This document shows positions 59,301 through 64,000 of a DNA stretch of 64,000 nt, piece by piece. The DNA lies in contig JARCOQ010000003.1 in NCBI GenBank assembly GCA_029207755.1, positions 86,447,994-86,511,993 on the forward strand, in the 5' to 3' direction. A program made the translations under genes and the position numbers. This DNA is from Chamaea fasciata. Lineage: Eukaryota; Chordata; Aves; Passeriformes; Sylviidae. The notes beneath the pieces were generated by a model, which was not told the DNA's origin, made no database searches, and was given only the letters and a program-made list of their open reading frames with translations. The first letter of the stretch is position 1, and each line of letters begins with the position of its first letter.

Positions 59301-60071
59301 ACAAACACATACTATACTGACATGCAGTTATTGAAAATACTGTACTCCATGTTTTACTTTGAACTTGATTTTGGGAAGCACTTTCCATTTTCTTCTCATA
59401 ATTTGCAGCCATAATTAGTCAGGTACATTATTATTTGGCTTGCTCTTTGCAACACTAATGAAGTCAACACTACTGTCAGTGCACAATAAATTACTTCCAG
59501 CAGTCCTAGGTACGAAGGTAAGAGCCAAACACAGGAAAAAACCCACCAAACAAACATCTCTGTAAACCTTGTAATAAAAAAATACAGTATTAGGCCAGTT
59601 ATAGAGGTTTTATAGTTGTTTCTAATTTTGGCAGCTTCAATCCAGATAAATCTCTTTAGAAAGAAATTACTTTTTCTGGCTATTTACAGATGCCAACCTC
59701 TCTATATTGACTATAAAAGGAATTTATATATCTGAACTCTTTTTTTTTATTATTTTTTCCTAAAAAACGCATTTTAAAATAGCCCACACAATAGTATGTG
59801 AGCATCCACATCTTATCAATACTTGTCTGGGGCATATTAAAAAGTGTCCATGTCTACTGTAGATTACAGTTGAAGCAATTAGTCCCAAAAATCAAAAGTA
59901 TTTAAGTTTTGAGGTGTTTCCATGTCTACATTAACATACATTTGTTTGTCTGTAGTTCGAATGTTCATTTCTGTGTACATTCTTTCCATCAAAAGAGGGT
60001 GTATCTTCCAGCATGCATATAGATCAGTCACTTTGTCTTTCACTTCAGATTGATTACAACTGAATTACTCA
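56326..60071. other. Unique AT-rich DNA
   Basis: No gene recognised. The 83-codon plus frame at 56436-56687 contains ordinary-looking amino-acid composition but no known motif. A short G-rich segment lies near 57360-57400. Confidence 0.4.
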
Positions 60072-60140
60072 CAGATTTCACAGAATATTCTGAATTGGAA
60101 GTGACCCACAAAGATCACTAAGTCCAGCTCCTAAGTGAAT
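60072..60140 (-). mobile_element. CR1 LINE 3' tail, minus strand
   Basis: TTTCACAGAATATTCTGAAT, TGGAAGTGACCCACAAAGAT and CACTAAGTCCAGCTCCTAAG match the reversed end of a CR1 subfamily. Truncated after about 70 bp. Confidence 0.88.
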
Positions 60141-61127
60141 GATGAATTATACAGCCTGTAAATTCAGCCTGCAAATTTTTTGTTCAGTGATTTTTCAGAA
60201 AACACAACCGGACATAAACCTTATTCCTTGGTAGCTTGTATTTAATTTTTCCCTTTTATTGGTAGATTTCAAATTCCAAACTAAAGAAGATTTGAGGGTT
60301 TATAACCAAAAAAAAAGTAAATATTGCAAGTGCAATAAAAAAATAAATCTTAATATGTATCTTCCATATGGTCTATAATGAATTTTTAATTTTATTTTTT
60401 TTCCAAAATAAGAAAAGAACAAAGGTTTAGTTAGACCCAAAAATGATAAAATTCATCTTAACAGATGCACATTTGTTCTGATGCTGGATGAGAGGATAAT
60501 AAAGAAGGCTTATAAAACATTAAATAGCAGTAGTATATCTCAGGTATATGATAGCATCCCTTGAATTTGTATTTTGTTGTATTGGGCAAGTTTCTTAATT
60601 TAACAACATTTATTAAATTAAAAAATAATAGATTTCATGTTTATGATTTCTTTTCTCATTTATGACCAGAACTAATTATTTCTCTACTACTAATCCAGGA
60701 TTCCAAACAACTGAGTCATTCACAAATTATAGGTTTTTATATGGTTCTGTAGGGTCTTCAATAAGCCCTTTCACAGCTGCGTAAATTTACATTTTGAAAC
60801 AAACAATAAGACAGAGGCTTGAAGAAAGGTTTTACAGTGTTCTAGGGTTTTTTTTTAATATCTCAAGTTGTGTTTGTGGGCCTGTTTTGTTTTAATTATC
60901 ACTATTATTGTTTATTTTCCATATTATGACCACCAGGTTATGGGTTCTTCTGTGAATCCAAGTCAGATGAAGCCATCCAATGGAACACTTGCTGAGCCAA
61001 TAGTACATGAAACCATCACAGCAGTCCCTTTGTGGTTACCTCTACTCTTCAGAGAACCCAGGGTGATGTTACAAACAAGGGTAACATGAACTGTAACTCT
61101 GTTCTCACCATCTCTGTTACCATACAC
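60141..61127. other. Unique AT-rich DNA
   Basis: No feature recognised. Confidence 0.4.
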
Positions 61128-61158
61128 TTAGAGAGAGAGAGAGCGAGAGAGAGCGAGC
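61128..61158. repeat. AG repeat with CG interruptions
   Basis: GA units with two GCGA variants, next to a short CpG-containing segment that runs to about 61220. Confidence 0.9.
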
Positions 61159-61908
61159 ACTTAACACCAACCGCCTCCTGACTTTGCTGAACAGAGGAAA
61201 TTGCGGAAGCGCAAGTTATAGGTTCCTTTGCTGCAACTGTTTTTAGTCATCTGATCTGAACACATTTCTCTAACAAAAAGAGCCCATGAAGATGTGTGTT
61301 TCGTAATTTTTTCAGATAAAACGTAACAAAGGGAGGGGGAAAAAAAGCAACAAGATCAACAGAATAAAAACAAAACAAAACAATCAATTGAACAAACAAA
61401 CAAACCAAGAAATCCCGAGTCAGCCTGTACACTTGACAGTACAGAAAATCATCTGACACTATGGAAGCAATACAGAATTCCAGCACTTGTGAATTAGAAC
61501 TTGGGCATTTTCCTGGAAACTTTTTACCATTATTTATAAAATTACTGGTTAAGTGCTAACATACTCCCACTGAAAGCAAATCACAGTGGCTGTCAAGAAA
61601 ACTGGTGACTGACAAGAGAAAATTTGACACCAGAGGGCACTTACAAATATGGATTTTTGGAACAGTGGTGTTGATTGGATGGCCTAAACTTCTGTTTCAT
61701 CTTTGATATTGAAAATTCACCGTCATCCATAAGCACATTACAGAAATTTCTCTCTTGAGGCACTATTTGGCTTTAATAAGAAAATCTTAAGACTAAAAAT
61801 TAAGATGGGTAAATTTACAGCATTGTGATTACTGTGAACTCCAGAACAGTTCTATATTGATCTGATTAAATAAGATCTGGGTGATTAAAACGGCAGCTGC
61901 TCTTTGGG
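61159..61908. other. Unique DNA with A-rich CAAA tract
   Basis: 61159-61220 holds several CpGs (CACCAACCGCC, ATTGCGGAAGCGC) in otherwise CpG-poor DNA. 61337-61408 is A-rich with AAAC and CAAA units. No gene is seen. Confidence 0.45.
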
Positions 61909-62062
61909 GTTTTTGTTTGTTTGTTTGGAGTGGGTTTGTTTTGTTTTGTTTTTGTGGGTTTGCTTTGTTTTGTTTTGGGGTTTTTTTGGTTGGTTGGTTT
62001 TTTGTGTTTGGGTTGTTGTTTTTGTTTGTTTGTTTGTTTTTGTTTGTTTTGTTTTGTTTTTT
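61909..62062. repeat. TTTG/TTTTG-rich low-complexity tract
   Basis: Alternating GTTT, GTTTT and GGTT units over about 150 bp. Frames of 86-125 codons on both strands here are phenylalanine/cysteine-rich or asparagine/lysine-rich artefacts. Confidence 0.95.
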
Positions 62063-64000
62063 GATGAACATCCGGGGAAACAGACAGATCCGTTTACTTT
62101 TTTCCTTTTTTATCTTTGTTTCAGATTTCTCCTGGACCTCTTTCCAGCTCATAGTTATTTTTAGATCTTTGAGATGGGTTAGAGGCTGCTTTGTACCTGC
62201 ACCCAAACTGTACTTGGGACAAAATTATAAAATTATGCAGGTCCTATCATAAAAATAAGTTGTGATAATGCAAGAAGACACCTTCTAATAGACACAAACA
62301 GGCCTGTAGTCAAATTCTTGTTGCAGACATTGCATATAACCATGCATCTTTTAAAAGCAATATATGCAAAAGAATGTTGTAGATAAGGATCAAATTCATC
62401 TTAAATATAGGTCTGTCAGTTCAGCTGTAGAAACACTAGGCATGAACTTCAGCTCTGTGGTCCTCAGATTTACTTAAAGGACGTTACTAAGCAGATTTTA
62501 GGGGATAATTTCTGCATATACTGCATTCATCAGAAGTATATAGCTTCTATGGGGGAAAATGTCACCGTGCAAGGCTACGAGTACTGACTAAGAGTAGGCT
62601 GATCATGTGATTAATTGGCAAAGTCTTCACCTTTTTTTATTCTCATTTGTAATCAAACTTCATTGTTTCCATATGTTTATCACAATAAGGATTTATATAG
62701 TTAGGGTAAAATCAATGTCAACTAATTCAAGTGACAGAAATATGGTCTACATTTAAATTCACCTCTCAAAATCCTTTTAACTCTAAGGACTGCAATATAT
62801 GACTGATCATGCTCTGGAATTCTTCAGCTATCCAAGCCCTTCAAAGATTAATTCTGCTCTAGATTGTCTCAATAAAAGGTTTCTAGGACTTTAATAATTA
62901 TAATTCAGATGACCAGTGTCATGAACAGAGACAGTGACAGTGAGAAAAAAATGTTATTTTTTCCATATAGTGCATTTCATGGTTATTGTAGAGCTTTTTT
63001 AAGGACTGAACCTGAACTTCTTGTTTTTCTGGTCAATGTTGCTGAAAAATAAACACCTTATCTAAATCAAGTTGAGACATAAGATTAGTTCAATAAATCT
63101 CCTCATTTTTAGTTTACATATTTCTCTACTTTTACATAGCCAGATGTCATGTAAAGTTTGCAAATAGCATTACACCTTCCAAGGGATCCATTCAAGAAAA
63201 CTGTCTTTGGGAACAACTAGTCAAATTCCAAACATTGGATTGATTTGTTTTTTATAGCTCTTCCTCATTTATTGTGTGCAAATATTCAAAAGGAAAGGCT
63301 TTAGTGTTCTCAAAAGTTGGGGAATTGGTTTTTTATGGAACTAAATGTTCTTGCAAACATTAAAGAAATATTTCTGCCAAAAGGACAACATCTACTACTG
63401 TGATCACTACGACGGGTGATTCTGCAGAAATCCCCCTTGACATTGGAATTCCTTTATCTTACGTGATTTAGAGCTTAACTTAATCAATTTTCAGGAGAAA
63501 ATGGATCTTAAAAAAACCACAAAAACTATGTGACTGTTTACCATAGGGGAAATTTCCCCTTTTGTTAGAGGGCTCAAGTTTCTTGAATTTTTTTTCCCTT
63601 CTCTCTTTTTTTTGGCTCATTTGACCCATATATAACACTAAGCAGCTCCCTGGCTGACAGAAAAGGCCATCTCATCATATGGTAAATGGTAGCATGCTCC
63701 ATTACCCAGTAAATTTAAAATCACAGCCACAATGAGAAGGTTGTGTTCTGAAATTAAATGCCTCTCCTGGAAGGTGCCAGCCACCAGCTAAATACATGAA
63801 TAGGGCAGAGTCCACCTTGCCCAGTAGAGGTTTCAGAGGAACTCCGTGCACATCCTCCATGGTGCATTCTCCTTTGCATGATTACACTTTTCTGTGTTCA
63901 TTCTCTCCCATTCCATAATTCTCACCCCACAAATGGTGCTTTTTTTTCCCTTTTCCCAGCATCTAGACATACGCTTGGAGTTTGTATGTAGAAAAGTACA
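62063..64000. other. Unique AT-rich DNA to window end
   Basis: No gene, RNA or transposon recognised. The part 63720-63880 is slightly GC-richer but unremarkable. Confidence 0.4.

Noticed and set aside
61829..62252. 123-125 codon frames on both strands
   Set aside because: Open only because the TTTG-rich tract lacks stop codons; composition is extreme.
1..64000. Bacterial-type features: operons, ribosome binding sites, CRISPR, attachment sites
   Set aside because: CR1 and avian ERV repeats identify vertebrate nuclear DNA, and no such features are visible.

Overview
This window looks like nuclear DNA from a bird, probably a neoavian and perhaps a songbird. It is AT-rich, and I found no gene in it that I can support. 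The bird assignment rests on the repeats. There are at least sixteen fragments of the avian LINE CR1. Several carry the typical CR1 tail, with ATTCTGTGA or ATTCTATGA-like octamers on the plus strand or ACAGAATCAT-like starts when reversed. There are also about eleven long terminal repeats (LTRs) of endogenous retroviruses, including two closely resembling the well-known avian ERVL LTR. No operon, dense ORF packing, tRNA, rRNA or CRISPR signal is present. The longest open frames are 154 codons or shorter and are best explained by repeats, low-complexity tracts or chance. I therefore read the window as intergenic or intronic DNA in a gene-poor region.

Layout. Positions 1-7.0 kb are mostly single-copy AT-rich DNA. 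A solo LTR with perfect flanking duplications sits at 7.17-7.99 kb and another at 9.93-10.50 kb. Less certain LTR-like blocks follow at 12.2-12.8 and 14.8-15.8 kb. From 15.9 to 22.9 kb the sequence is mostly unique and includes a candidate conserved non-coding block near 19.2-19.7 kb. At 22.9-24.4 kb a CR1 tail, a longer CR1 copy and an LTR lie close together. CR1 copies, an LTR nested inside one of them and a long AAT microsatellite make a dense cluster at 27.4-34.5 kb. A second cluster at 38.8-42.8 kb holds an ERVL LTR, a CR1 and two further LTRs. CR1 and LTR remains continue at 44.3, 45.5, 46.5, 47.3-48.8, 52.1-53.5, 55.7-56.3 and 60.1 kb. The end of the window is mostly unique, with simple repeats.

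Most LTRs appear to be solo: five have recognisable or perfect target-site duplications immediately outside TG...CA-type ends, and no retroviral internal coding region is visible. The CR1 copies are all 5'-truncated or internal fragments, and the longest covers part of the reverse transcriptase frame with many disruptions. Nothing here works as a pathway. The window is chiefly a record of transposon insertion, nesting and decay. I did not find convincing evidence of a previously undescribed system. The most informative observations are the exact LTR boundaries, the nested insertion, unusual A-rich expansions inside ERVL LTRs, and a few unique blocks that could be regulatory.
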